A stretch of 57,268 bases of DNA from Chitinophagaceae bacterium (GCA_028288585.1 JAQBNL010000024.1:1-57268), one strand, 5' to 3'; positions 8,610-17,062 are shown, counted from the first letter of the stretch. The notes: generated from the sequence alone by a model not told the origin. Made by a program: numbers and translations.

Positions 8610-9653
8610 TCACAAAGTTGCCATATCAATTACAAAGCGGTAACGAACATCGCCTTTTAACATGCGCTCATACGCTTCGTTAATGTCTTTAATATTTATC
8701 ACTTCCACATCTGATACAATATTATGTTCGGCACAATAATCAAGCATCTCCTGTGTTTCAGGAATACCGCCTATCAGTGAGCCTGCTAAACTTCTTCTTT
8801 TCATGATCAATGTAAAAGCATGCACCTGTGCAGGCGATGGTGGCGCCCCCACACACGTCATTACCCCATTTGTTTTAAGCATGTTTACATACATATTATA
8901 ATCATGATCGGCCGAAACGGTATCCAGAATAAAATCAAAATAATTGGTAACACTTTTTGCCTGTTCCTGATCGCTGGTTAAAACAAATTTGTGAGCGCCT
9001 AATTTTTTTGCATCTTTTTCTTTTGATGCAGAATGACTAAGCATGGTTACTTCAGCGCCAAAAGAAACTGCAAGCTTAACACCCATGTGTCCTAACCCGC
9101 CAAGGCCAACAATTCCCACCTTATCACCTTTACCAACCTTCCAGTGCCTTAAAGGAGAATAGGTAGTAATGCCTGCACAAAGCAAGGGCGCTACGCCTTC
9201 CAATGGAAGTTTATCAGATATTTTTAGAACAAAATCTTCATGCACAACAATCATCTTACTATAACCACCGTATGTATTACCTCCTCCATCTCTTTCCTTT
9301 CCATTGTACGTGCCCACCATACCATTTTCACAATATTGCTCAAGGCCTTCTTTACAGCTTTCACATTCCCGGCAACTATCAACCATGCAACCCACACCTG
9401 CAAAATCCCCGGCTTTATATTTTTTTACATGATCACCTACTCTTGTTACACGCCCTACAATTTCATGCCCCGGAACACATGGATAAACAGTTCCGCCCCA
9501 TTCACCTCTTGCCGTATGAAGATCACTGTGGCAAACACCGCAGAATAAAATTTCAATTTCCACATCATGTGGTTTAGGTTCTCTTCTTTCCAGGTTCCAT
9601 GGCGCTAAAGGAGTGGTGGCGCTTTGCGCTGCATATGCTTTTGTTGGTGTCAT
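8610..9653 (-). CDS. Zinc-dependent NAD(P) alcohol dehydrogenase (cinnamyl alcohol dehydrogenase-like, YahK type)
   Basis: The 347-residue medium-chain dehydrogenase converts aldehydes and alcohols. Catalytic zinc ligands lie in CGVCHSDLH and PGHEIVG. Structural zinc cysteines are in CRECESCKEGLEQYC. The cofactor loop is GLGGLGHMGVK. The open frame reaches back to 9716, but ATG 9653 gives MTPTKAYAAQ, the normal start of this subfamily; the extra 21 residues look like untranslated leader. It converges on the OYE-family gene. Confidence 0.9.
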   Translation of the reverse strand: MTPTKAYAAQSATTPLAPWNLERREPKPHDVEIEILFCGVCHSDLHTARGEWGGTVYPCVPGHEIVGRVTRVGDHVKKYKAGDFAGVGCMVDSCRECESCKEGLEQYCENGMVGTYNGKERDGGGNTYGGYSKMIVVHEDFVLKISDKLPLEGVAPLLCAGITTYSPLRHWKVGKGDKVGIVGLGGLGHMGVKLAVSFGAEVTMLSHSASKEKDAKKLGAHKFVLTSDQEQAKSVTNYFDFILDTVSADHDYNMYVNMLKTNGVMTCVGAPPSPAQVHAFTLIMKRRSLAGSLIGGIPETQEMLDYCAEHNIVSDVEVINIKDINEAYERMLKGDVRYRFVIDMATL

Positions 9654-9724
9654 TTCTTTTTTATTTAGAAGAACAAATGTAAGTTCTAAACTAATGAGAT
9701 AAATAATTTTATACAATCATAAAA

Positions 9725-9754
9725 AAAGATCCATGCAAGTAAGCATGAATCTTT
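9725..9754 (-). terminator. Terminator for the lipoprotein gene at 9793
   Basis: AAAGATCCATGC pairs with GCATGAATCTTT with one mismatch and a 6-base loop. On the minus strand it is followed by seven T, so it stops transcription from 10257-9793 before the dehydrogenase. Confidence 0.65.
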
Positions 9755-9792
9755 ATTTATATTGGATGTTTTCTTTTTGGGTGTATTCTTTA

Positions 9793-10257
9793 TTAATATC
9801 TTCCTTCTTTTTTATCCTTTGATCTGCCTAATATATAACCGCCTCCTGCTCCAAGAACACCACCAATCACTGCGCCTTTTACCTTGTTCTTACTTATTAC
9901 TGCGCCTACTACTGCACCTCCAACTCCGCCAATGGCTGCATTTTTTGCGGCATGGCTCCAGCCTCTTCTCCTGGTTACTGTAGTGGTTTGGCCAGAACCT
10001 GTATTACGGTTATTAGATGTGCTGGCAGTACTCCTGTTATTATTGGTGTTTGTTGTCCGCCTGTTAGCAACGGCTGTATTTTGATTTCCATTAGTTAATG
10101 TAGTGGTTATTACACTCCCGGTGTCAGTCATCATATTACTTTTGTACATGCCTGTTGTATCTGTTAATATCATATCCTTTTTGGTATCCAGATCTGTTTT
10201 AGAGTTGCAAGCAACAAAAATTGAAGCAACCATAAAACAGTGTAAAATCTTTTTCAT
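9793..10257 (-). CDS. Glycine-zipper lipoprotein (YMGG-like)
   Basis: The 154-residue protein has a lipoprotein signal (MKKILHCFMVASIFVAC, lipid Cys at 17). Next comes DLDTKKDMILTDTTGMYKSN, then a Thr/Asn-rich linker, and a C-terminal glycine zipper (AAIGGVGGAVVGAVISKN, GAVIGGVLGAGGGYILG) of the kind that inserts in or packs against membranes. It is a clear paralogue of the protein at 14438-15067, which shares the LTDTTGMYKSN block and the zipper. It is divergent from an NTF2-like lipoprotein gene, an arrangement repeated at the second copy. Function unknown; outer-membrane anchoring is an inference. Confidence 0.8.
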   Translation of the reverse strand: MKKILHCFMVASIFVACNSKTDLDTKKDMILTDTTGMYKSNMMTDTGSVITTTLTNGNQNTAVANRRTTNTNNNRSTASTSNNRNTGSGQTTTVTRRRGWSHAAKNAAIGGVGGAVVGAVISKNKVKGAVIGGVLGAGGGYILGRSKDKKEGRY

Positions 10258-10286
10258 ATCTGTAGTTTTTAGTTATCCTATGTAAT

Positions 10287-10301
10287 GAGAAAACTGTGCC
10301 A
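10287..10301 (-). promoter_or_regulatory. Weak TGGCAC-type box before the glycine-zipper gene
   Basis: On the minus strand TGGCACAGTTTTCTC lies 29 bases before the start. The -24 half is perfect for sigma-54, but the -12 half is not. It overlaps a short palindrome (TGCCA gag TGGTA) in the divergent region. Confidence 0.25.
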
Positions 10302-10491
10302 GAGTGGTATTTTTTAGTAAACTTTAAGGAGACAGTTATACAGATTTTATACCCTATCTGTTGATTTTCAGCATCTTGTGCCAATGAAAAATATTGCTAT
10401 ATATTTATACAGGTATATATCCTTATCCTTTTAATCCTATTGGCCGTAATCACCTTTGTAAAATTTTATTAAACACTAAAACAACTTGATT

Positions 10492-11040
10492 ATGAAAAAG
10501 GTCATTTTTTTATCCCTGGTAATTTTCTCTGTTGCATCGTGTAAAGATGATGCAGGCACAAGTACAACAGCCTCCAAAGATTCTACAGCAGCAGCAACAA
10601 CAGATTCTATGAGCTATCCATACACTATTAAACACCCTGATGCATGGGTACCGGGCGACAGGCAACACACCATGAATGTTTTAAAAGCATTAAAGGCCTA
10701 TGAAAATGGAAATGTTGATGAATGCGTTTCTTATTTTGGAGATAGTATAACGGTTCGGTTTGATGAAATGGATGCAAAGCTTTCTAATGACAGCCTTAAA
10801 GCATTCTTTAAAAAAGGACGTTCGATGAATAAAAGTGTGCGGATAGAAATGTATGATTGGGAATCAGTAAAAAGTAAAGCTACTAATGAAGAATATGTAA
10901 GCCTGTGGTATAAGCAGGTATGGGAAGCTAACAATGGCAAAAAAGATTCGCTATCTGTAATGGATGATCTTAAAATAGAAAAAGGAAAAATAGTAGAGCT
11001 GGATGAAAAAACAAGAAAGTATCCTAAAAAGAAAGTCTGA
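10492..11040 (+). CDS. Lipoprotein with NTF2/SnoaL-like domain
   Basis: The 182-residue protein has a lipobox signal ending VASC (Cys at about 18), a Thr/Ser/Ala-rich linker, then an alpha-beta domain of about 130 residues resembling the NTF2/SnoaL fold (LKALKAYENGNVDECVSYF, SLWYKQVW, IEKGKIVELDEKTRKYP). ATG 10492 is preferred over a TTG six bases upstream. It is paralogous to the proteins at 15259 and, more distantly, 15895. It is probably anchored in an envelope membrane; its ligand is unknown. Confidence 0.72.
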   Translation: MKKVIFLSLVIFSVASCKDDAGTSTTASKDSTAAATTDSMSYPYTIKHPDAWVPGDRQHTMNVLKALKAYENGNVDECVSYFGDSITVRFDEMDAKLSNDSLKAFFKKGRSMNKSVRIEMYDWESVKSKATNEEYVSLWYKQVWEANNGKKDSLSVMDDLKIEKGKIVELDEKTRKYPKKKV

Positions 11041-11061
11041 ACATTTGCAGAAAATTTTTTT

Positions 11062-11087
11062 AAAGGCACCGCAAAAGCGGTGCCTTT
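11062..11087. terminator. Bidirectional terminator
   Basis: Perfect 11-base stem AAAGGCACCGC/GCGGTGCCTTT with an AAAA loop lies between two convergent genes. T-rich tails exist on both strands. Confidence 0.85.
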
Positions 11088-11097
11088 AATTTTTTGT

Positions 11098-12729
11098 TTA
11101 TCCTGTTACTGAATTTTTAAATTCCGGCGCAGTTCTTTTTTTACTTGCCTGTTCATAAGCATAGGCTACTTTTAAAATTCCCGCTTCATCATAAGCAGTG
11201 CTAAAAAATGAAAGGCCTACAGGTAAATTATGAACAGCGCCCATAGGAACTGTAATGTGCGGATACCCGGCCATTGCAGCAGGCGGGCAAAAATAAAATC
11301 CTGTATCATAATCCCCGTTTACAAGATCGATGCACGGGGCATAACCAATGCTGGTGCCACATATCGCATCAAGCTTGTTTTGCTTCATCATGCTATCTAT
11401 TATGTTGCGTGAGCTGATTGTTTTTGCATGCGCATCTGTATATTCCTTACTATCGAGGCCGCCTTTTTCCTGGCAGCTTTCTAAAATTTCCTGTTTAAAC
11501 CAGGGCATTGCTTTCGCTTCATTTTGTTTATTGAAGGCTATTACATCTGCCAGTGATTTCACTTTTGCATTCGCTGCAGAAAGATATTTATTTACTCCAT
11601 CTTTAAATTCATATTTTAAAACTGTAAGCTCATCATTTCCCAGTTTACCGGTTTCTTTCAACAGTTCTATTTCAACAATTGTTGCTCCCTGTGTTTTTAA
11701 AATTTCTATTGCCTGCTTATATAATCCTGTAACACCCTCGTGCCCGCTTAAAAAAGATTTTTCAATGCCGATTCTTTTTCCTTTTAAACCATTGGCATCC
11801 AGAAAAACTGTATAATCTTTTTGCGATTTTCCTTTGCTTTCATTGGTAACCGGATCTGTACTATCTACACCTGCGAGCACACTTAATAAAATGGCGGCAT
11901 CCTTTACAGTTCTTGCCATTGGCCCGGCAGTATCCTGGGTTGCTGAAATAGGAATAATACCGCTGCGGCTTAATAAGCCCACTGTAGGCTTAATGCCAAC
12001 AATGCCGCAAAATGAAGAAGGCGCAATAACAGAACCATCCGTTTCTGTACCAATGGCAACAGCGCAAAGATTGGCAGCTACTGCCGCTCCCGATCCTGAA
12101 CTGGAACCGCATGGATTACGATCCAGCACATTTGGATTTTTTGTTTGTCCGCCCCTGCTGCTCCATCCGCTGCAGGATCTGGTAGACCGGAAATTTGCCC
12201 ACTCACTCAGATTTGTTTTTCCTAACAACACGGCGCCCGATTCTCTTAGTTGATTTATTATAAATGCATCATTTACTGCCTTGTTACCATCCAATGCAAG
12301 TGAACCCGCAGTAGTCATCATATTATCGCCGGTATTAATATTGTCTTTTATTAAAACAGGAATCCCATGCAACGGACCACGAACCTTTCCTGCTTTTCTT
12401 TCGCTGTCCATCTTATCAGCAATGGTTAACGCATCCGGATTTAATTCAATCACTGAATTTATAGCCGGACCTTTTTTATCAATTGTATCAATACGGTCTA
12501 AATATAATTGTGTGACAGACCTGGAGGTATATTCCCCGCTCTGCATTTTTTGCTGCAGTACATCAATCGTTATTTCATTTAATACAAAATCACCGGGAAC
12601 GGCTCCAGGTTTCTTTTTAATTTCACCTGTTTCTTTTTTACTTACAGGATTGTTGCAGGCGGCCACACCAATTGATGCCATAGTTATCCCGGCAAGCGAA
12701 CTGTTCTTAATAAAGCTTCTTCTTTTCAT
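11098..12729 (-). CDS. Exported amidase-signature family protein (Tat-type lipoprotein)
   Basis: The 543-residue protein has a twin-arginine start (MKRRSFIKNSS) followed by a lipobox-like VAAC, so it is probably exported folded and lipid-anchored. The body is the amidase-signature family: catalytic Lys in PVLIKDNINT, the GSSSGSGAAVAANL serine loop, and GTETDGSVIAPSSFCGIVG with the nucleophile region. It resembles GatA-like amidases but has no GatB/GatC partner nearby, so a role in amide hydrolysis outside translation is likely. Substrate unknown. Confidence 0.88.
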   Translation of the reverse strand: MKRRSFIKNSSLAGITMASIGVAACNNPVSKKETGEIKKKPGAVPGDFVLNEITIDVLQQKMQSGEYTSRSVTQLYLDRIDTIDKKGPAINSVIELNPDALTIADKMDSERKAGKVRGPLHGIPVLIKDNINTGDNMMTTAGSLALDGNKAVNDAFIINQLRESGAVLLGKTNLSEWANFRSTRSCSGWSSRGGQTKNPNVLDRNPCGSSSGSGAAVAANLCAVAIGTETDGSVIAPSSFCGIVGIKPTVGLLSRSGIIPISATQDTAGPMARTVKDAAILLSVLAGVDSTDPVTNESKGKSQKDYTVFLDANGLKGKRIGIEKSFLSGHEGVTGLYKQAIEILKTQGATIVEIELLKETGKLGNDELTVLKYEFKDGVNKYLSAANAKVKSLADVIAFNKQNEAKAMPWFKQEILESCQEKGGLDSKEYTDAHAKTISSRNIIDSMMKQNKLDAICGTSIGYAPCIDLVNGDYDTGFYFCPPAAMAGYPHITVPMGAVHNLPVGLSFFSTAYDEAGILKVAYAYEQASKKRTAPEFKNSVTG

Positions 12730-12831
12730 TAATATTAGTATTTACATTTTTTGATACAGCGGGTTTAAATCACAAATGAAAGATAAGAAGATATAAATAT
12801 TAAAAACGGTTCATGGAAACTTTCCTCATTA

Positions 12832-12846
12832 TGGCATAGTTGCTGC
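12832..12846 (+). promoter_or_regulatory. Sigma-54-like box (TGGCAT-N5-CTGC)
   Basis: TGGCATAGTTGCTGC keeps the GG-N10-GC spacing of -24/-12 promoters and ends 21 bases before ATG 12868. Confidence 0.45.
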
Positions 12847-12867
12847 TATTTACCTGCAAACCACTTT

Positions 12868-14379
12868 ATGAAAATAATTTTAACTGCAATTTTTCTATTG
12901 CTTTTTAAGGTAACCAATGCACAGGATCTGCCTGCAGATTCAACATTAAAAAATATTGATACAACTAACTTTGGTAAACCCGATAATACCAATATCAGGA
13001 ATACAAGTATATACGACACTGCAATTGACAGCCGTCCTCATAATAAATATGGCGACCTGCTTAATGATGATCCTGCTTACAATCATAAATATCCCTGGTA
13101 TGTGCCGGCGGTAAAAGTTGTTATATCAGACGCAACTAACTGGGCGGTTAACAAATTTATTTTTCATTATGATTTTGCAAACATCAGCGCACGAACATGG
13201 AAATATAATCTCACGCATGGATGGGAATGGGACAATGACCATTTTGGAACAAACTTTATCGGGCATCCATATTCCGGCAGTTTGTATTTTAATATTGCCC
13301 GTTCCAATGGCTATTCTTTTTGGGGATCTATTCCTTATGCTATTGAAGGAAGCCTGGTATGGGAATATTTTGGAGAAAATACTAAGCCATCAAAAAATGA
13401 TATTATCAATACACCTTTAAGCGGGTTATTGCTGGGAGAAATGCTGTATAGGATAAGCTCTAATATTCTTGATGACAGGGCTACAGGCGCCAACCGTGTT
13501 TGGCGGGAGATACTGGCTGCTGTCATCAGTCCACAACGGGCTTTCAACAGGCTAACACAGGGAAAAATGTTTCGCCATACAACAAAAGAAGTGTACCAGA
13601 AAGAACCATTGAACATTACCATGAGTGCCGGCATGCATAAGATCAATGACAATAATAAATTTGCTACAGGGCAGACAAATTTTACGCTTGACCTCCAGTT
13701 GGATTATGGAGATCCTTTTGAAGTGAGACACCGCAAGCCTTTTGATGTATTCAGGCTGAGAACCGAATCAAGTTTTGGAATATCAAGAAAGATACTGGGC
13801 AATGTTACCGGCTATGGATTGCTGTTTGGAAGAAATGTAGTAAAAGGAGAAAACGGAACACTCATCGGGGGCTTTCAGTATTTTGATTACTGGAACAATA
13901 AAGTGTTTGAGCTTGGCTCTTTAGGATTTGGTGTTGGCGTTATTTCCAGAATTCCATTTTTAAAAGTATCAGAACTATATTCTTCCATCCATTTTGCAGG
14001 AGTGCCGCTGGCGGCCAATAATACAAGCTTCGGCCCCGACACCTCGCTCTTCAGGGATTATAATTTTGGCGGCGGACTGGAAGCTAAAATTGAAGAAACG
14101 TTTAACCTTAAATTTGTAAGCATTGGGTTTAGCGGTTATTATTACTGGCTACAGAACTATGAAAATTTAAAGGGCACCAGTTCAATAGGCATTCTTAAGC
14201 CAAGGGTTATTTTCAATCTCAGCAAATCTATTGGCCTCGGGTTTGAGCACCAGGTGTATTATGTTAACAGGCATTTGAAAAATAACCCAACTCCCACGCT
14301 GCATCTCACAAGAACAGAACAAAAGCTTTTCCTGCAGGTTTTCCTGGAAGACCCAAGACGAAGAGGGCGGTATCATTAA
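12868..14379 (+). CDS. DUF3943 family envelope protein
   Basis: The 503-residue protein has a signal peptide (cleavage near TNAQ). The middle carries the DUF3943 block: HFGTNFIGHPYSGSLYFN, ARSNGYSFWGS, GSLVWEYFGE, PSKNDIINTPLSG and LGEMLYRISSNILDD. The C-terminal half alternates short beta strands and loops, as in an outer-membrane barrel, and ends in an arginine-rich tail. The family has no known biochemical role. It has a TGGCAT-type box upstream and a shared terminator downstream. Confidence 0.8.
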   Translation: MKIILTAIFLLLFKVTNAQDLPADSTLKNIDTTNFGKPDNTNIRNTSIYDTAIDSRPHNKYGDLLNDDPAYNHKYPWYVPAVKVVISDATNWAVNKFIFHYDFANISARTWKYNLTHGWEWDNDHFGTNFIGHPYSGSLYFNIARSNGYSFWGSIPYAIEGSLVWEYFGENTKPSKNDIINTPLSGLLLGEMLYRISSNILDDRATGANRVWREILAAVISPQRAFNRLTQGKMFRHTTKEVYQKEPLNITMSAGMHKINDNNKFATGQTNFTLDLQLDYGDPFEVRHRKPFDVFRLRTESSFGISRKILGNVTGYGLLFGRNVVKGENGTLIGGFQYFDYWNNKVFELGSLGFGVGVISRIPFLKVSELYSSIHFAGVPLAANNTSFGPDTSLFRDYNFGGGLEAKIEETFNLKFVSIGFSGYYYWLQNYENLKGTSSIGILKPRVIFNLSKSIGLGFEHQVYYVNRHLKNNPTPTLHLTRTEQKLFLQVFLEDPRRRGRYH

Positions 14380-14388
14380 ATACTAAAA

Positions 14389-14420
14389 AAAGGCGGAACT
14401 GAAATATCAGTTCCGCCTTT
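14389..14420. terminator. Strong bidirectional terminator
   Basis: A 14-base perfect stem (AAAGGCGGAACTGA with its complement) closes on a 4-base loop between convergent genes. T-rich sequence flanks it in both directions. Confidence 0.9.
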
Positions 14421-14437
14421 GAAATAAAATTGTATTA

Positions 14438-15067
14438 TTAATATGATGTGTACTGGGGATTATTATTTGCCTCCTCAGCCTTATCTTTTTTCTTACCGAA
14501 AATATAACCACCGGCTGCACCAAGAATACCACCGATTATTGCGCCTTTACCTTTTTTCTTACTTATCACTGCACCTACAACAGCGCCGCCTACTCCGCCA
14601 ATAGTTGCTCCTTTAGCAGCATTGCTCCAGCCGCCCTTATCTTTTTCTATAGGTTTAGTGGTTGGTGCTGTAGTGCCGGTTCCGGTTCCGGTGGTTGTAG
14701 TACCTACGCCTGAATTATCAGTAGTGGTGCCGGTTCCTGTATTGGTAGTAGTGGTACCGGTTTGTGTTTGTGGCTGAGGCACCGTTACAACCGGCACAAC
14801 AGGGTCAGCCTGCCTTACAATTTGCCTGGTTGGCTTAGGCGTTCTGTCAACATATACCACCCGTGTTTCCCTGATAATTTTTGTTGGGGCCACAGGCGCC
14901 GTCTCTTCCTTATCAGCGGCTACAGGGCTTACATCTGTAGAGGCATTACTCTTGTACATCCCGGTAGTATCAGTTAGTACTACGTCTTTTTTTGTTTCAA
15001 GGTCCGGTTGAGAATTGCATGCTGCCAGGATAGAAGCGGCTGCAATTATCGTAAATATCTTTTTCAT
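14438..15067 (-). CDS. Glycine-zipper lipoprotein, second copy
   Basis: The 209-residue protein has a lipoprotein signal (MKKIFTIIAAASILAAC) and shares the LTDTTGMYKSN block with the protein at 9793. A longer linker follows, with a Val/Arg-rich part and a Thr/Gly repeat tract (TTTTNTGTGTTTDNSG). The same C-terminal glycine zipper (GATIGGVGGAVVGAVISKKK) is present. ATG 15067 was chosen because it starts the signal peptide; the open frame upstream adds 19 residues. It is divergent from an NTF2-like lipoprotein gene, just as its paralogue is. Confidence 0.8.
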   Translation of the reverse strand: MKKIFTIIAAASILAACNSQPDLETKKDVVLTDTTGMYKSNASTDVSPVAADKEETAPVAPTKIIRETRVVYVDRTPKPTRQIVRQADPVVPVVTVPQPQTQTGTTTTNTGTGTTTDNSGVGTTTTGTGTGTTAPTTKPIEKDKGGWSNAAKGATIGGVGGAVVGAVISKKKGKGAIIGGILGAAGGYIFGKKKDKAEEANNNPQYTSY

Positions 15068-15258
15068 GTTTAGTGCTTTAGTTAATACATAGACGGGAAA
15101 ACATTGCAATAGTTTTATTGCCAAATGTTAATAGTTGTTAATGTTTGTTTGAATAAATCTTTTATCTTTCAATATCTTTTATCCGCCTTTCCTATATCTC
15201 ACCTCAATGCCGGATCTTATAACTATTTATAATTTTTATTAAACCAAAACTCACACTA

Positions 15259-15798
15259 ATGAAAAAGTACATTGTAAGCATTCTTTTATTAACGCTTTTT
15301 GTTGCAGCCTGTAATACAAAAGATGAAACAAAAACCGACGGCACAAAAACAAGCAGTGTTAAGCTGCCTTATGAAGCTGAATACACTGCCGACTTCACCA
15401 CCAATGTTTCTGACTCCGACCTGTTAACCGTACTTAACTCTTACAAATACTGGGAAACCGGTGACCTTAAAGGATTAAGAAGCACTATGGCAGACACAAT
15501 AAGTGTACAGGGTGCAGACGGGTTCAGGTTTACCGGCCCAACTGATTCACTTATGAAAACATGGGGTGCTTACCGCAACGACAGCCTTAGCTCAGTAAAA
15601 ATTACCATGGAGGTATGGCTGAAGAACCATGCAAACAAGGATAGCGCTGATTTTGTAAATGTTTGGTATAAAGAAATTGATACCTACAAATCAGGCAAGG
15701 TAGATTCTGCCAATTATGAAGATGATAATGCGGTAAAGAACGGGAAGATAGTGTGGTTCTCATCACACAGGCAGCTGCTGGCAAAAGAAAAGAAATAA
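15259..15798 (+). CDS. Lipoprotein with NTF2-like domain, paralogue of the 10492 gene
   Basis: The 179-residue protein has a lipobox FVAAC and a short charged linker. Its domain shares the pattern of the 10492 product: LNSYKYWETGDLKGLRSTM, FVNVWYKEID and VKNGKIVWFSSHRQL. It is divergent from the glycine-zipper gene at 14438-15067. Function unknown; the fold assignment rests on pattern only. Confidence 0.68.
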   Translation: MKKYIVSILLLTLFVAACNTKDETKTDGTKTSSVKLPYEAEYTADFTTNVSDSDLLTVLNSYKYWETGDLKGLRSTMADTISVQGADGFRFTGPTDSLMKTWGAYRNDSLSSVKITMEVWLKNHANKDSADFVNVWYKEIDTYKSGKVDSANYEDDNAVKNGKIVWFSSHRQLLAKEKK

Positions 15799-15817
15799 CC
15801 CTTCAAATATTTTTTAC

Positions 15818-15842
15818 AAAGCCCCGGGTATTTCGGGGCTTT
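15818..15842 (+). terminator. Terminator after the 15259 gene
   Basis: AAAGCCCCG pairs with CGGGGCTTT, followed by TTCATTTTT. Confidence 0.8.
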
Positions 15843-15894
15843 TCATTTTTTATTGATAAAGATTTTTACCTTAGGGTAACCAAAAAACTTTTTT

Positions 15895-16413
15895 ATGAAA
15901 AAAATATTCTTTGCTGCAGTGGCCGGCATGCTGTGCATCATGTCATGCAACAATGCCACAACAGATAAAGGCAGTGATGCCAGGCAAAAAAATCTTGCTG
16001 CTTCTGATATTATTGATAAAGCTTTTCAAACCGGTGATGTAAGCAAAATTGATAGTGTTATATCCCCCGATTTTGTTGACCACAGTGACAGGGGTGACTT
16101 TAAGGGCACTGACAGCCTTAAAGCGATGGTGAAGTTTGTGCATGAAAATATGAAGGATATGAAAACAGAAAAGCTGCACGAATTAGCGGATGATGATTAT
16201 GTATTTAGCTGGATGCGCTGGACCGGTACAAGCAATGGCGCCGGCGGAATGCCCAGCGGGCCTTATGACATGCATGCGATGGAAATATCAAAATTTAAAG
16301 ATGGAAAAGCTATAGAGCATTGGACGTATATGGATATGAAGGAAATGATGAAGATGATGCCGCCACCTCCGCCGTCGCAGGAAAATAAAATGGATACAGG
16401 CAAAATGAAATAA
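15895..16413 (+). CDS. SnoaL/NTF2-like lipoprotein
   Basis: The 172-residue protein has a signal with lipobox IMSC. A SnoaL-like domain follows: IDKAFQTGDVSKIDSVISPDFVDHS, SLKAMVKFVHENM, then YDMHAMEISKFKDGKAIEHW, where the His and Trp positions resemble ketosteroid-isomerase-type folds. The tail is Met-rich and Pro-rich (MKEMMKMMPPPPPS). It is the third NTF2-type lipoprotein in 6 kb. Enzymatic activity is not shown by the sequence. Confidence 0.72.
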   Translation: MKKIFFAAVAGMLCIMSCNNATTDKGSDARQKNLAASDIIDKAFQTGDVSKIDSVISPDFVDHSDRGDFKGTDSLKAMVKFVHENMKDMKTEKLHELADDDYVFSWMRWTGTSNGAGGMPSGPYDMHAMEISKFKDGKAIEHWTYMDMKEMMKMMPPPPPSQENKMDTGKMK

Positions 16414-16436
16414 TAACTTTTATTACTTTTTTTGAG

Positions 16437-16464
16437 AGCCCCGGATCAATTCGGGGCTTTTTTT
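16437..16464 (+). terminator. Terminator before the vsr gene
   Basis: AGCCCCG (16437-16443) pairs with CGGGGCT (16452-16458) and a run of T follows. It insulates the next region from upstream transcription. Confidence 0.85.
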
Positions 16465-16487
16465 ATAGTATGAGTTTAAGCAGTTGC

Positions 16488-16495
16488 TAACTTTG
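16488..16495 (+). promoter_or_regulatory. TAnnTTTG -7 box directly before vsr
   Basis: TAACTTTG is an exact consensus match and ends 4 bases before ATG 16500, which suggests a leaderless or nearly leaderless mRNA. Confidence 0.6.
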
Positions 16496-16499
16496 TACC

Positions 16500-16913
16500 A
16501 TGGCAGATGTGCATACAAAAGAACAGCGCAGCTATAATATGAGCCGCATTAAAGGCAAGAACACAAAGCCGGAAATGCTGGTGCGTAGATTTTTACATGC
16601 CAATGGATTTCGCTACAAGCTGCATGATAAAACCTTACCCGGCAAACCTGATATTGTTTTACCAAAATATAAGACTGTAATATTTGTGCATGGATGCTTT
16701 TGGCATGGACATGCAGGATGTAAATATTATGTTGTTCCAAAAACAAGAACTCAATGGTGGCTGAATAAAATTAATGGCAACATTGCAAATGATACCAAAG
16801 CCATTAAAGCATTAAAGAAAGAAGGCTGGAAAATTATTAATTTATGGGAGTGTAATCTCAAACCACTAAAGATTGAAAAAGCACTAAATACACTTCTCAA
16901 AAAACTTTCCTAA
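16500..16913 (+). CDS. vsr: Very short patch repair endonuclease (Vsr-like)
   Basis: The 137-residue protein matches the Vsr family: MSRIKGKNTKPEMLVRRFLH, then PGKPDIVLPKYKTVIFVHGC with the catalytic Asp, and FWHGHAGCKYY with the zinc-binding residues. Vsr nicks next to T:G mismatches made when 5-methylcytosine deaminates, and usually travels with a C5 methyltransferase; one follows at 17284. It has its own promoter box and a terminator upstream, so it may be expressed separately from the operon. A restriction role for Vsr-fold enzymes is also possible. Confidence 0.9.
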   Translation: MADVHTKEQRSYNMSRIKGKNTKPEMLVRRFLHANGFRYKLHDKTLPGKPDIVLPKYKTVIFVHGCFWHGHAGCKYYVVPKTRTQWWLNKINGNIANDTKAIKALKKEGWKIINLWECNLKPLKIEKALNTLLKKLS

Positions 16914-16936
16914 CAATTTTTTCAAGGTTGTTCAAC

Positions 16937-16966
16937 GTGACTAAAAGCCAATAGACTTTAAGTCAC
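16937..16966. repeat. Inverted repeat between vsr and the controller gene
   Basis: GTGACTAAAAG (16937-16947) and CTTTAAGTCAC (16956-16966) are inverted copies with one mismatch and an 8-base spacer. No T tract follows, so it is either a weak terminator of vsr or a second operator site. Confidence 0.5.
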
Positions 16967-17012
16967 ATAAGATATTATTGTCCACTCAAAATCTTTTTTC
17001 ACAAATCAACAT

Positions 17013-17045
17013 TGTGTCCTAAAACATACCGCTTTTTAGGACACA
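17013..17045. promoter_or_regulatory. Palindromic operator (C-box-like) of the XRE-methyltransferase operon
   Basis: TGTGTCCTAAAA (17013-17024) and TTTTAGGACACA (17034-17045) form a perfect 12-base inverted repeat with a 9-base spacer, ending 17 bases before the controller's ATG. This is where controller proteins of restriction-modification systems bind their own promoter, so autoregulation by the next gene is likely. Confidence 0.7.
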
Positions 17046-17062
17046 CTAAAATATGTTCGTAT

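Noticed and set aside
9203-9577. Long plus-strand open frame opposite the alcohol dehydrogenase
   Set aside because: It is antisense to a gene with all catalytic motifs intact, its composition is unlike a real protein, and it has no start context.
11098-12729. GatA subunit of the tRNA amidotransferase
   Set aside because: The protein has a Tat/lipoprotein signal and no GatB or GatC neighbour, so it is probably an exported amidase.
11230-12754. Several plus-strand open frames opposite the amidase
   Set aside because: All are shadows of a complete amidase-signature gene.
15085-15125. Sigma-54-like TGGCAA...TTGC before the second glycine-zipper gene
   Set aside because: The spacing between GG and GC is 13 bases instead of 10.
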